Positions 1-6,264 are shown, numbered from the stretch's first letter. The stretch: 6,273 bases of DNA from PVC group bacterium (GCA_022560555.1 JADFSZ010000106.1:1-6273), one strand, 5' to 3'. The notes: generated from the sequence alone by a model not told the origin. Made by a program: numbers and translations.

Positions 1-441
1 GATATTCCTCCGAAGCGTAAAACGCTTTGGATCAACAAAGGGAAGCTTGACGGCATTGAGCCGAAAATGACGGTGGTTGTGAGTGACGGGCTTGTCGGGC
101 GTGTTTTGAAGGTTGGGCCAAATGTGAGCCAGGTGATTATGATTGCGGATATTGATAGCCGTGTGAGCGCTTTAATTCAAAACACCCGAGAGCAGGGGAT
201 TGTTAAAGGTTCCGCTGATGGGCGGGTCTTTTTTGATTACCTGAAACAAAGCGCTAATATTGCCGTCAATGATTTAGTCATCACCTCCGGAATGGGGGGT
301 GTCTATATGAAAGGCCTTGTGGTCGGACGCGTAAGAAAAATAGAATTGGATCAGGCAGGCATATTCCAAGTGGCAACGATTCATCCTGCGGTGAGTTTTG
401 ACAAAATTGAAGAAGTTTTTGTGGTCCTAGGGGAAAAATAA
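1..441 (+). CDS. mreC: Rod shape-determining protein MreC, C-terminal part (5' end outside window)
   Basis: The frame is open from the first base, so this is the last 146 residues of a longer protein (MreC is usually 270-370 aa). MreC is a membrane-anchored periplasmic protein of the elongasome that binds PBP2 and helps switch on RodA/PBP2 synthesis. The visible part is the C-terminal beta-barrel region. Family signatures in fragment numbering: a 'LWINKGKLDGI' strand near 9-19, 'GLVGRV' at 30-35, 'QGIVKG' at 65-70, 'VITSGMGG' at 93-100, and an ending 'PAVSFDKIEEVFVV', which matches the usual MreC terminus. The N-terminal membrane helix and coiled coil lie upstream of the window. An internal ATG at 67 is not the real start, because conserved MreC sequence continues in frame before it. 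The gene ends in TAA one base before mreD. Identification is confident. Confidence 0.95.
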   Translation, partial: DIPPKRKTLWINKGKLDGIEPKMTVVVSDGLVGRVLKVGPNVSQVIMIADIDSRVSALIQNTREQGIVKGSADGRVFFDYLKQSANIAVNDLVITSGMGGVYMKGLVVGRVRKIELDQAGIFQVATIHPAVSFDKIEEVFVVLGEK

Positions 442-442
442 T

Positions 443-958
443 ATGTCGCTTTTAATAATTTTTAGTATCGGTTTGTGTCTGGCTATTTTCCAATCAACAC
501 TAAGAGGTTTTTTAAATGTCGCGGGTATTGTTCCTGACATAACCTTGATGTATTTTCTCTTGTCGTCTAAACTCTATATCAGGTTGACGAAAAAAAGGGA
601 TGTGTTTTTTGAGCTTGTGTTTATTGGAGGCTGTATGGGGCTCGTGGCCGGCATGTATTCGGCGGTATCGGGAGTTTCGTTTATTTTAAGCTATATGTCT
701 CTAAGTTTCCTAATCTATTTCTGGTTTCAAAATGCTTTGGCAAAAAAAATATATTCAAAATTATTGTATCCTGTGCTGTTTCCAGTCGTATTTTATAGCA
801 TGATGGGGGTTTTGGGCTGGCTCGTTGATGGCCGGTGGATATTCTATTCCTCCGACGTTTTTTTTGTATCCGTTCTGATCAATGGGACCGCATATTTTCT
901 TATGGTTGGAATAGCGCGTACACTATTTGGTACTAGAAGCCGGGAGTTTTCTTTATGA
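443..958 (+). CDS. mreD: Rod shape-determining protein MreD
   Basis: This 171-residue, very hydrophobic protein has about six predicted membrane segments (roughly 2-18, 32-47, 55-75, 77-96, 108-126 and 138-158), the usual topology and length of MreD (E. coli about 162 aa). MreD is the inner-membrane member of the MreBCD complex and is thought to modulate the MreC-PBP2 interaction. A 'PDITLMYFLL' stretch at 31-40 matches the conserved Pro-Asp segment of the second helix, and 'GLVAGMYSA' at 66-74 occupies the place of the conserved G-F-x-x-D-x-x-S loop, although the acidic residue is absent. MreD diverges strongly, so position between mreC and mrdA carries much of the call. AGGGGA at 429-434, inside the end of mreC, is a good ribosome binding site with an 8-nt spacer. 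The TGA stop overlaps the mrdA ATG (ATGA). Confidence 0.9.
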   Translation: MSLLIIFSIGLCLAIFQSTLRGFLNVAGIVPDITLMYFLLSSKLYIRLTKKRDVFFELVFIGGCMGLVAGMYSAVSGVSFILSYMSLSFLIYFWFQNALAKKIYSKLLYPVLFPVVFYSMMGVLGWLVDGRWIFYSSDVFFVSVLINGTAYFLMVGIARTLFGTRSREFSL

Positions 959-2739
959 AGCGCCACGGAGTGTTTTTGTGCATAATTATCTTTATGATGC
1001 TTTTTCTTGTGAGCGGACTCGCATGGTTCCAAATCAAAGAAGGCGAATCCTATTATCAAAAATCAGAAAACAATCGCATCCGATCACTTTCTTTCGCGTC
1101 TCCCAGAGGCCGCATCTTGGATCGGGACGGAGTCATTTTGGCTGATAACAGGGTTTCTTTCGGGGTGTCCATCATTCCGGAAGAAATCCGAAAAAATGAA
1201 AGTTTCGTGATCCCTTTGCTTATTGAACTCATCAAAGATGATGATCTTACGTATGAGAAAATCGAAAAAAAGATCAAATCAGCTCACGCGGCTCCTTTTG
1301 TTCATGTGAGAATTAAAAAAGATTTAGAATTTGACGCTTTCGCGCGAATTGAAGAAAATTTATTAGATATGCCCGGTGTGACGGTGCGCCCATATATGGT
1401 GAGAGAGTATCCTTATGATGATTTAGCCGGCCATGTGATTGGTTATACCGGCATGATTAGTTTAGAGGAATACGGGCGTCTCAAAGGCAGTGACTATCAA
1501 AAATGGGATATGATCGGAAAAACCGGGGTTGAAAAAATGTATGATACGATTCTACGGGGCCGGCGAGGATGGAAGTATGTTGAAATAACGGCATCCGGCA
1601 GGCATGTCGAGAATTTGAAGGAAACAAAAGTGATCCCGGGTTCGGATCTTATGTTAACGATTGACAATGACGTGCAGCGTATGGCCCAAAACGCTCTTCA
1701 AGATTACCGCGGGGCTTGTGTGGTCATACAATCGGATACAGGGGACATCCTCGCTCTTGTGAGTTCGCCGGGGCTTAATGTGTCCAGTTTTGGGGAATCT
1801 CCCGATACAGAGGCTCTGAAAGAATATTTTCAGGACACAAACAAACCATTCATTAATCGGACAATTCAGGCGAGTTATTCTCCGGGATCCGTTTTTAAAA
1901 TTGTGCTTGCGATTGCCGGACTTTCGACGGGGGTTATTACGGAAGAGACGGAGTTTTATTGTAACGGAGCTTTCCTTGTCGGCGGGAGGCGGTTCCGATG
2001 TATGGGACAACACGGACATGTGTCACTAATCGAAGCCCTGGAGAGATCCTGCAATATCTATTTTTATAATCTCGGTCTCAAGCTGGGTCCGAATACCATG
2101 GCGGAATATTCAAAAAAACTGGGACTAGGACAAGCGTCCGGTATTGATTTGCCGTACGAGAGACAGGGCATTGTTCCGTCCCCGGAATGGAAAAAAAATC
2201 GTTTTAAAAACGATAAGCGTTGGTATGACGGAGAAACAGCCCTGTTCGCGATCGGGCAAGGCTTTCTTGAGGTGACTCCGCTTCAATTGATTTACGCGGC
2301 TAATGCTCTTGTGAACGGCGGGAAGCTTTTTAAGCCAAAACTTTTAAAAAAAGTGTACGGCAATAAACTTATCAACCCTCATGACGTTGCGGGCGAATAT
2401 ACGGACCTTTCTTTTAATCCTTATCATTTGATGCTGATCAAACAAGGAATGTATCAGGTTGTTCATAGTCCGAATGGAACCGGCCGGCGAGCCAAGCTCA
2501 ACGGGTATGAAATCGGAGGAAAAACCGGTACGGTTCAAGTGAAACGCCACGGTAAACGCCAACCTGATCATGGATGGTTTTTCGGCTTTAGTCCGATCGA
2601 CAAACCAAAATATTCTGTTATTGTTTTTATCGAGAATCAAGGGGCGGGAGGCCATAAGCCCGCGAGAATAGCACGGGAGATTTTTAAAGGTATTTGGACA
2701 AAAGAAGAGACCCGAAAGCTTTATGTTCAAACGAATTGA
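955..2739 (+). CDS. mrdA: Penicillin-binding protein 2 (elongasome DD-transpeptidase)
   Basis: This is a class B PBP of 594 aa (E. coli PBP2 is 633) that cross-links peptidoglycan during side-wall growth and partners RodA. It has a short cytoplasmic start and one membrane anchor at about 5-26. The dimerisation/pedestal region follows, with 'GRILDRDG' at 52-59, 'GHVIGYTG' at 159-166 and a 'GKTGVEK' stretch at 188-194. The transpeptidase domain has all three catalytic motifs: SxxK as S312-V-F-K315, SxN as S365-C-N367, and KTGT at 523-526. C336, C349, H353 and C366 lie between SxxK and SxN with spacing like the zinc site described in E. coli PBP2. GGGAG at 942-946 sits 8 nt before the ATG. The start overlaps the mreD stop as ATGA, indicating translational coupling. 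The symbol pbpA is also used. Identification is very confident. Confidence 0.97.
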   Translation: MKRHGVFLCIIIFMMLFLVSGLAWFQIKEGESYYQKSENNRIRSLSFASPRGRILDRDGVILADNRVSFGVSIIPEEIRKNESFVIPLLIELIKDDDLTYEKIEKKIKSAHAAPFVHVRIKKDLEFDAFARIEENLLDMPGVTVRPYMVREYPYDDLAGHVIGYTGMISLEEYGRLKGSDYQKWDMIGKTGVEKMYDTILRGRRGWKYVEITASGRHVENLKETKVIPGSDLMLTIDNDVQRMAQNALQDYRGACVVIQSDTGDILALVSSPGLNVSSFGESPDTEALKEYFQDTNKPFINRTIQASYSPGSVFKIVLAIAGLSTGVITEETEFYCNGAFLVGGRRFRCMGQHGHVSLIEALERSCNIYFYNLGLKLGPNTMAEYSKKLGLGQASGIDLPYERQGIVPSPEWKKNRFKNDKRWYDGETALFAIGQGFLEVTPLQLIYAANALVNGGKLFKPKLLKKVYGNKLINPHDVAGEYTDLSFNPYHLMLIKQGMYQVVHSPNGTGRRAKLNGYEIGGKTGTVQVKRHGKRQPDHGWFFGFSPIDKPKYSVIVFIENQGAGGHKPARIAREIFKGIWTKEETRKLYVQTN

Positions 2740-3808
2740 TTGGATACTATTATTATCTTTGATGGCCTTGCTTGTGATGGGGTTTGCCGTTCTCTACAGT
2801 GCGGCGTACCGTATGGAGTTTAGTGATGTCACCAAGAATTATTTTACGAAACAGGTTATATGGGTATGTTTGGGACTTATAGCGGTTCTATTGCTAAGTT
2901 TTGTGAATTACAAATCCATCGGCAACATCTCTGTTATTCTCTATTTATTAAACGTCTTGCTTTTGCTCTATGTTTTGTTTTTAGGAACGAAGATTGGGGG
3001 AGCTCGCCGATGGATTAGTTTTGGAATCGTTTCGATTCAGCCTTCAGAATTTATGAAGCTGACACTGATTTTATGTTTAGCTTGGTTTCTGAGTATGGCG
3101 AGAGGGCGCGAAAATAGTTTGTGGACCCTCGTCGTGAGTTTGCTGATAACAGGTGTTCCCCTTTTGCTCATATTAAAAGAGCCGGATCTTGGGACGGCAC
3201 TCGTGTTGATTCCCGTTATGCTGACACTACTTTTTATTTATGGATTGAGGCTGAAGTATTTTATCGCGCTTATTTTAACCGGATTGCTTTCATCTCCTTT
3301 GGTATGGCTTATTCTTAAGCCATACCAAAAATCCCGCATTCTTGTATTTTTGAACCCGAGCCATTATCAATACGGTGCCGGATGGGCGGTGATTCAGTCA
3401 AAGATTGCCATCGGGTCGGGACAAATTTTTGGTAAAGGATGGCTTGAAGGGACGCAATCCCAGTTGAATTTTTTGCCTGAGCGGCACACGGATTTTATTT
3501 TTGCTGTCTTGGCGGAAGAGGCGGGATTTGTCGGGTGTGTACTTCTCCTTGTTTTGTACTTTATTATTTTGTTTCGGGGAATCAAAATCAGCCAAATGGC
3601 TCGTGATGACTATGGGAAATTGGTCGCATGTGGTATTGTGGCTATGATCGGATTTCATATCTTTGTGAACATTGGAATGACCTTAGGCCTTTTGCCGGCT
3701 ACAGGCCTGCCATTGCCGTTCATGAGCTATGGAGGATCGTTTTTGCTGACAATGGTATTGTCTGTAGGGATGTTGATGAATATTTATGCTTACAATTCGC
3801 ATTATTAA
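2723..3808 (+). CDS. rodA: Peptidoglycan glycosyltransferase RodA (SEDS family)
   Basis: This 361-residue polytopic membrane protein (E. coli RodA 370 aa, about ten helices) is the SEDS glycosyltransferase that polymerises lipid II for side-wall growth. Motifs seen: 'GARRWI' at 93-98, 'QPSEFMK' at 106-112, 'KEPDLGTA' at 152-159, 'LPERHTDFIFAVLAEE' at 251-266, 'NIGM' at 316-319, and 'GLLPATGLPLPFMSYGGS' at 322-339. D257 in the ERHTDF motif corresponds to the essential aspartate (D262 in E. coli). It is RodA rather than the sporulation or division paralogues SpoVE/FtsW because it directly follows mreCD-mrdA. The ATG lies within the 3' end of mrdA, a 17-nt overlap in another frame. The binding site is weak (AAGAAGAG at 2702-2709 is rather far), so coupling to mrdA translation is likely. 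A long perfect hairpin lies within the coding sequence at 3298-3329. Confidence 0.97.
   Translation: MFKRIDWILLLSLMALLVMGFAVLYSAAYRMEFSDVTKNYFTKQVIWVCLGLIAVLLLSFVNYKSIGNISVILYLLNVLLLLYVLFLGTKIGGARRWISFGIVSIQPSEFMKLTLILCLAWFLSMARGRENSLWTLVVSLLITGVPLLLILKEPDLGTALVLIPVMLTLLFIYGLRLKYFIALILTGLLSSPLVWLILKPYQKSRILVFLNPSHYQYGAGWAVIQSKIAIGSGQIFGKGWLEGTQSQLNFLPERHTDFIFAVLAEEAGFVGCVLLLVLYFIILFRGIKISQMARDDYGKLVACGIVAMIGFHIFVNIGMTLGLLPATGLPLPFMSYGGSFLLTMVLSVGMLMNIYAYNSHY
3298..3329 (+). repeat. Perfect 14-bp inverted repeat (hairpin) inside rodA
   Basis: TTTGGTATGGCTTA at 3298-3311 is exactly complementary to TAAGCCATACCAAA at 3316-3329, leaving a 4-nt loop TTCT at 3312-3315. The repeat lies in codons for residues about 192-203 of RodA (S-P-L-V-W-L-I-L-K-P-Y-Q region), in the middle of the gene. 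Neither strand has a T-run after the stem, so it is not a classical intrinsic terminator. The symmetry is directly visible; any effect on translation, pausing or RNA stability is inference. Confidence 0.75.
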
Positions 3809-3814
3809 TGCATT

Positions 3815-3844
3815 GTGTCTCTGAATCCGTCCGTTCACAGACGC
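3815..3844 (+). other. Imperfect hairpin in the rodA-cupin gap
   Basis: GTGTCTCTGAA at 3815-3825 can pair with TTCACAGACGC at 3834-3844 around an 8-nt loop, with one C-C mismatch and one G-U pair. It is the only structured element in the 69-bp gap after rodA. No T-tract follows, so it is not a standard rho-independent terminator; it may be an RNA-processing or stability element, or chance. I see no convincing sigma-70 promoter in this gap, so the cupin gene may be read through from the mre operon. Confidence 0.35.
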
Positions 3845-3867
3845 TAAGCGAGATCTTAAACTCACTG

Positions 3868-3872
3868 AGGAG
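3868..3872 (+). promoter_or_regulatory. Ribosome binding site of the cupin gene
   Basis: AGGAG is followed by a 5-nt spacer before the ATG at 3878. It is the strongest Shine-Dalgarno sequence in this part of the window and fixes the cupin start. It contrasts with the next gene, which has none. Confidence 0.75.
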
Positions 3873-3877
3873 AAATT

Positions 3878-4237
3878 ATGAATGATTTGAATGAAAAAAC
3901 CTATGACGAGCGGCCCTGGGGAAATTACCGGGTATTACATCGTGAAGATAAAATGTGGGTGAAAAGGATCGAGGTTAAGCCCAACAAACGTCTCAGTTTG
4001 CAAAAACATGCTTATAGAGAAGAACGTTGGGTTGTGACGGAAGGTGAGGGTGTTGTGACGCGCAATGAAAAGTCAATACAGGTGCATAAGGGAAAATCTG
4101 TTGAAATCGCGTGCGGGGATATTCATCGAATCGAAAACACGGGGAATGAGGCTCTCGTATTTATCGAAGTGGCTTTGGGAGAGAAATTATCCGAAGAGGA
4201 TATCATCCGTATCGAGGACGACTTTGGAAGAGCCTAG
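3878..4237 (+). CDS. Stand-alone phosphomannose isomerase type II-like cupin
   Basis: This 119-residue protein matches the C-terminal isomerase cupin of ManC/AlgA-type bifunctional enzymes, which interconvert mannose-6-phosphate and fructose-6-phosphate to feed GDP-mannose synthesis. Visible signatures: 'ERPWGNYRVL' at 11-20, 'VKRIEVKPNKRLSLQKH' at 28-44, 'ERWVVTEGEG' at 49-58, 'GDIHRIENTGN' at 80-90, and a tail ending 'EEDIIRIEDDFGRA', which is typical of this family. No guanylyltransferase domain is attached. Compared with the usual 'LQxHHHRxEHW' cupin motif, H44 and E49 are kept but the third histidine is Y46, the histidine before the tryptophan is R50, and the Pro of the second motif is A78. 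H83 is kept. Catalysis therefore cannot be assumed; it may be a sugar-nucleotide-related cupin of other function. It is cytoplasmic, with no signal peptide, and in the same frame as the following gene. Confidence 0.85.
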   Translation: MNDLNEKTYDERPWGNYRVLHREDKMWVKRIEVKPNKRLSLQKHAYREERWVVTEGEGVVTRNEKSIQVHKGKSVEIACGDIHRIENTGNEALVFIEVALGEKLSEEDIIRIEDDFGRA

Positions 4238-4255
4238 AAATCGGTATTCTTACTC

Positions 4256-5893
4256 ATGATAGAAAAAAAGGACAATTCTGTTTTTGAACAATCCATACCA
4301 CAGAAGATAGAAAATCAAATCAATGCGCACAATTCTTTAAGTGCGGATGAGTTAAAGATCCTTCCTGATTCTCTCGAAAAAAGTGATATTGAGGCCAAAA
4401 TTCATGAAGCCAACCGGTTTTTGCCGAAGAGCCATCCGGCTCATGTTCTGGAGGCAAAGATTCCTGACAAAATTGTTAATCGCACTAGAGTCGATGCCGC
4501 TTTGATCGCGAACGCGAAATCATTTGTTGCCCAAGGAAAGTATGTGCCTGAGTTTTTCTTTGCGGGAGCCGGAACACGCATGGGGGCCGGCGCGTTTTAC
4601 TTTATAGATCCTGCTGGGATAGCAAAAGATATTTTAGACAAAAAGGGCGCTTCTTATAAGAAATATCAATTGTTAAATGCCCAAGAAAGATCCCTTATTG
4701 AGATGTCCATTCGGGAATTTTATGATTCTGAGAAAGATAATTTGTCCCTCGCGTTAGGGCCGCGCGAACTTCTGCAATTTGCAGCTTCCGTCATGACCTA
4801 TGGGCGCGAATCCGGGATAGATGAACCTGAGGCCCTGCGGTCTCAAAAGATGATTATCCATATCAATGATCAGGTCAATCCTGAAACCAGCAAGCCTTAT
4901 TGTGACGAAATTATCACTGATTTTATCAAAAGAAGGTTTTTTGGATTTGATCCTAAAAAGGTTGTGTTTCTTATTCAGCCGGCCTTCCGGGCTTATCGCA
5001 TCCGTAAACAAAGCACAACGAACATCATAATTGAAGAAGTTCCTAACTCGGAAGAGCTGGTTTATGGACACGGGTACGCGACGTGTCAAATGGCACGTGT
5101 GGAAGATGCGTTTGTCGTTTTAGGAGATGATCCACATACAAGGAGTGCTGTTACAAATGACCAAGGGGGAGCTGTTAATGCTTTAAGTTACATCCAGCTT
5201 CTGGGCGGAGAAATTCTCGGTACCCATCGGATTAATGATTTAACGAAGCTGGATTCCGATCAGGCTTTTGATCCGGTACGGATTGCGACGCAATTGGAGT
5301 TTATCCGCGATGGACACAATGTTGTTGTTGAACTTGTGGACAATCCCACGGGACAAAAAGGCGGAAATTGGATGGGTTTTCAGAAATCTGTTTATAAGGA
5401 ATTCGAGAAAGATTACAGCGAATCTTTTCTTTTAGAGGGAGTTAACACCAAAACCAACGCTTATCAAGAGCTTTTTGATCGTCAGATAAATTCCGGCTAT
5501 CCGGAAAGTTTCATCAATCGCTTTATGTCTTTTATGGATCAAACGAATCAAGTTTCATTAAAAGCACATGATATTAAGGGGCTGCCTTATAATGCTTTTC
5601 GCTTAGCTTACAGTATTGAGGGGGTCAAAAATATTTTAAAAACGTATGAACTTCCATACAACTTGAGATACAAATTCGGATGTTTGTATCTCGAGTCAGT
5701 CACAGGGGATATATCTCAATTCCGTGAAAGCCGGAGCGCTTCATTTGTTTTGGCCGATGAGGATTGGCGGATGGAGTTGATTCATGATTTTAAAGAAATG
5801 AAAAATCTCAGCGAGGCATTATTGGCAATCAAAAAACAGAATCATGATGCGGATTTTAGAAAAGTGACCGTTGCAAGTTTAAAGACAAAATAG
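4256..5893 (+). CDS. Divergent UDPGP-family nucleotidyltransferase (UDP-sugar pyrophosphorylase-like)
   Basis: This 545-residue soluble protein resembles the eukaryote-like UDP-glucose/UDP-GlcNAc pyrophosphorylase family, which makes UDP-sugars from UTP and sugar-1-phosphate. After about 95 variable, largely helical residues comes 'FFFAGAGTRMG' at 100-110, a G-x-G-T-R-(L/M)-G nucleotide-binding loop. 'RRFFGFDPKKVVFLIQP' at 226-242 matches the family's FGL-x-x-x-x-V-x-FF-Q segment. 'GHGYATC' at 271-277 sits where the family has GNG/GHG, and 'DGHNVVVELVD' at 352-362 recalls the DG-x-x-x-VVE-x-x-E strand. The lysine expected soon after the loop is not obvious, so substrate and activity are uncertain. 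The ATG is the only start after the in-frame cupin stop 18 nt upstream, and no Shine-Dalgarno is visible. It may act with the cupin. The end overlaps the convergent TMEM14 gene by 15 nt. Confidence 0.7.
   Translation: MIEKKDNSVFEQSIPQKIENQINAHNSLSADELKILPDSLEKSDIEAKIHEANRFLPKSHPAHVLEAKIPDKIVNRTRVDAALIANAKSFVAQGKYVPEFFFAGAGTRMGAGAFYFIDPAGIAKDILDKKGASYKKYQLLNAQERSLIEMSIREFYDSEKDNLSLALGPRELLQFAASVMTYGRESGIDEPEALRSQKMIIHINDQVNPETSKPYCDEIITDFIKRRFFGFDPKKVVFLIQPAFRAYRIRKQSTTNIIIEEVPNSEELVYGHGYATCQMARVEDAFVVLGDDPHTRSAVTNDQGGAVNALSYIQLLGGEILGTHRINDLTKLDSDQAFDPVRIATQLEFIRDGHNVVVELVDNPTGQKGGNWMGFQKSVYKEFEKDYSESFLLEGVNTKTNAYQELFDRQINSGYPESFINRFMSFMDQTNQVSLKAHDIKGLPYNAFRLAYSIEGVKNILKTYELPYNLRYKFGCLYLESVTGDISQFRESRSASFVLADEDWRMELIHDFKEMKNLSEALLAIKKQNHDADFRKVTVASLKTK
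5661..5696 (+). repeat. 14-bp inverted repeat (hairpin) inside the nucleotidyltransferase gene
   Basis: ACTTGAGATACAAA at 5661-5674 pairs with TTTGTATCTCGAGT at 5683-5696 with a single T-G wobble, around an 8-nt loop. A smaller stem (GTATG at 5644-5648 with CATAC at 5655-5659) lies just upstream, giving two stems in tandem. It is inside codons for residues about 469-480. No T-run follows on either strand, so a classical terminator is unlikely. The symmetry is directly visible; its role is unknown. Confidence 0.7.
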
Positions 5894-6196
5894 AACGATG
5901 AGTTCAATCACACTCATGCTTAATAGGACCGCAGGCCTTCCGATAGATTCTTTTGTTTTTATCGCCCGGAAGAGTTTTTTTCCAAAAAACGCGGCAATAA
6001 AAAATGTGCAGATGAGCCCTAACCACCAGCCCGCGTGATCATTTTTCTGAAGCATAAGAGCCGATATGACCAAAAGAACACCAAAAATACTGCCGGATAT
6101 GATGGAAGCCCTGCTTTTAGCTTTGACAAATCCCATAATTCCGCCGATAAAGACCAAAAGACCGTAGATAAGTGTGATGAGAGAAATAGTGTTCAT
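5879..6196 (-). CDS. TMEM14 / UPF0136 family small membrane protein
   Basis: This 105-residue protein has four hydrophobic segments (about 5-23, 31-49, 56-71 and 87-104), the layout of the TMEM14 family. The family signature is clear: 'YGLLVFIGGIMGFVKAKSRASIISGSIFG' spans 11-39 with the G-G-x-x-G-(Y/F)-x-K-A-x-S-x-A-S pattern, and 'AAFFGKKLFR' at 68-77 matches the conserved A-x-x-x-x-(F/R) segment before the last helix. Eukaryotic members are mitochondrial or ER membrane proteins linked to haem or lipid transport; the function of bacterial members is unknown. The ATG is preceded by an in-frame TAG three codons upstream, so it is the first possible start; the ribosome binding site is weak. It is convergent with the nucleotidyltransferase gene, overlapping its last 15 nt, and is probably an independent transcription unit. 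Confidence 0.85.
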   Translation of the reverse strand: MNTISLITLIYGLLVFIGGIMGFVKAKSRASIISGSIFGVLLVISALMLQKNDHAGWWLGLICTFFIAAFFGKKLFRAIKTKESIGRPAVLLSMSVIELIVLFCL

Positions 6197-6235
6197 TTTG
6201 AGCTATTTGTGATAAATTTATATCTCATTTGAAAT

Positions 6236-6264
6236 ATTTTGCCATAACCCGGGTTTTTCGTCAA
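6236..6264 (-). promoter_or_regulatory. Possible sigma-70 promoter of the TMEM14 gene
   Basis: On the - strand TTGACG (6259-6264) matches the -35 consensus at five of six bases and is followed by a 17-nt spacer and CAAAAT (6236-6241), a four-of-six match to the -10. A start near 6229 would give a leader of about 30 nt. An alternative is a TATAAA box at 6217-6222 with a poor -35, ATGGCA, at 6240-6245. Both are predictions from consensus only. Confidence 0.4.

Noticed and set aside
844-1277. Open frames on the opposite or alternative strand over mreD and the start of mrdA
   Set aside because: They overlap confidently identified genes, have no family resemblance and no independent ribosome binding site; they are shadow frames.
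1654-2019. 121-codon open frame on the - strand within mrdA
   Set aside because: It lies opposite the transpeptidase domain of PBP2, whose motifs are intact, and its translation looks like low-information antisense.
2344-2730. 128-codon open frame on the - strand within mrdA
   Set aside because: It is antisense to the KTGT region of PBP2 and has no recognisable domain.
3686-3709. Repeated AGGCCT pair in rodA
   Set aside because: Each copy is itself a 6-bp palindrome, so the pairing is expected by chance and the stem is short.
4754-5089. 111-codon open frame on the - strand within the nucleotidyltransferase gene
   Set aside because: It is antisense to a long frame with family motifs and has no supporting start signal.
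5898-5917. ATGAGT/ACTCAT 6-bp stem just after the nucleotidyltransferase stop, as a terminator
   Set aside because: The stem is short and AT-rich with no T-tract after it.
5974-5990. T-run/A-run inverted repeat resembling a terminator
   Set aside because: It is a short homopolymer stem with a 3-nt spacer, inside the TMEM14 coding sequence and coding for F-G-K-K; low complexity explains it.
6035-6232. 65-codon + strand open frame opposite the TMEM14 gene
   Set aside because: The - strand frame shows a clear TMEM14 signature and membrane pattern; this one is polar, low-complexity antisense.
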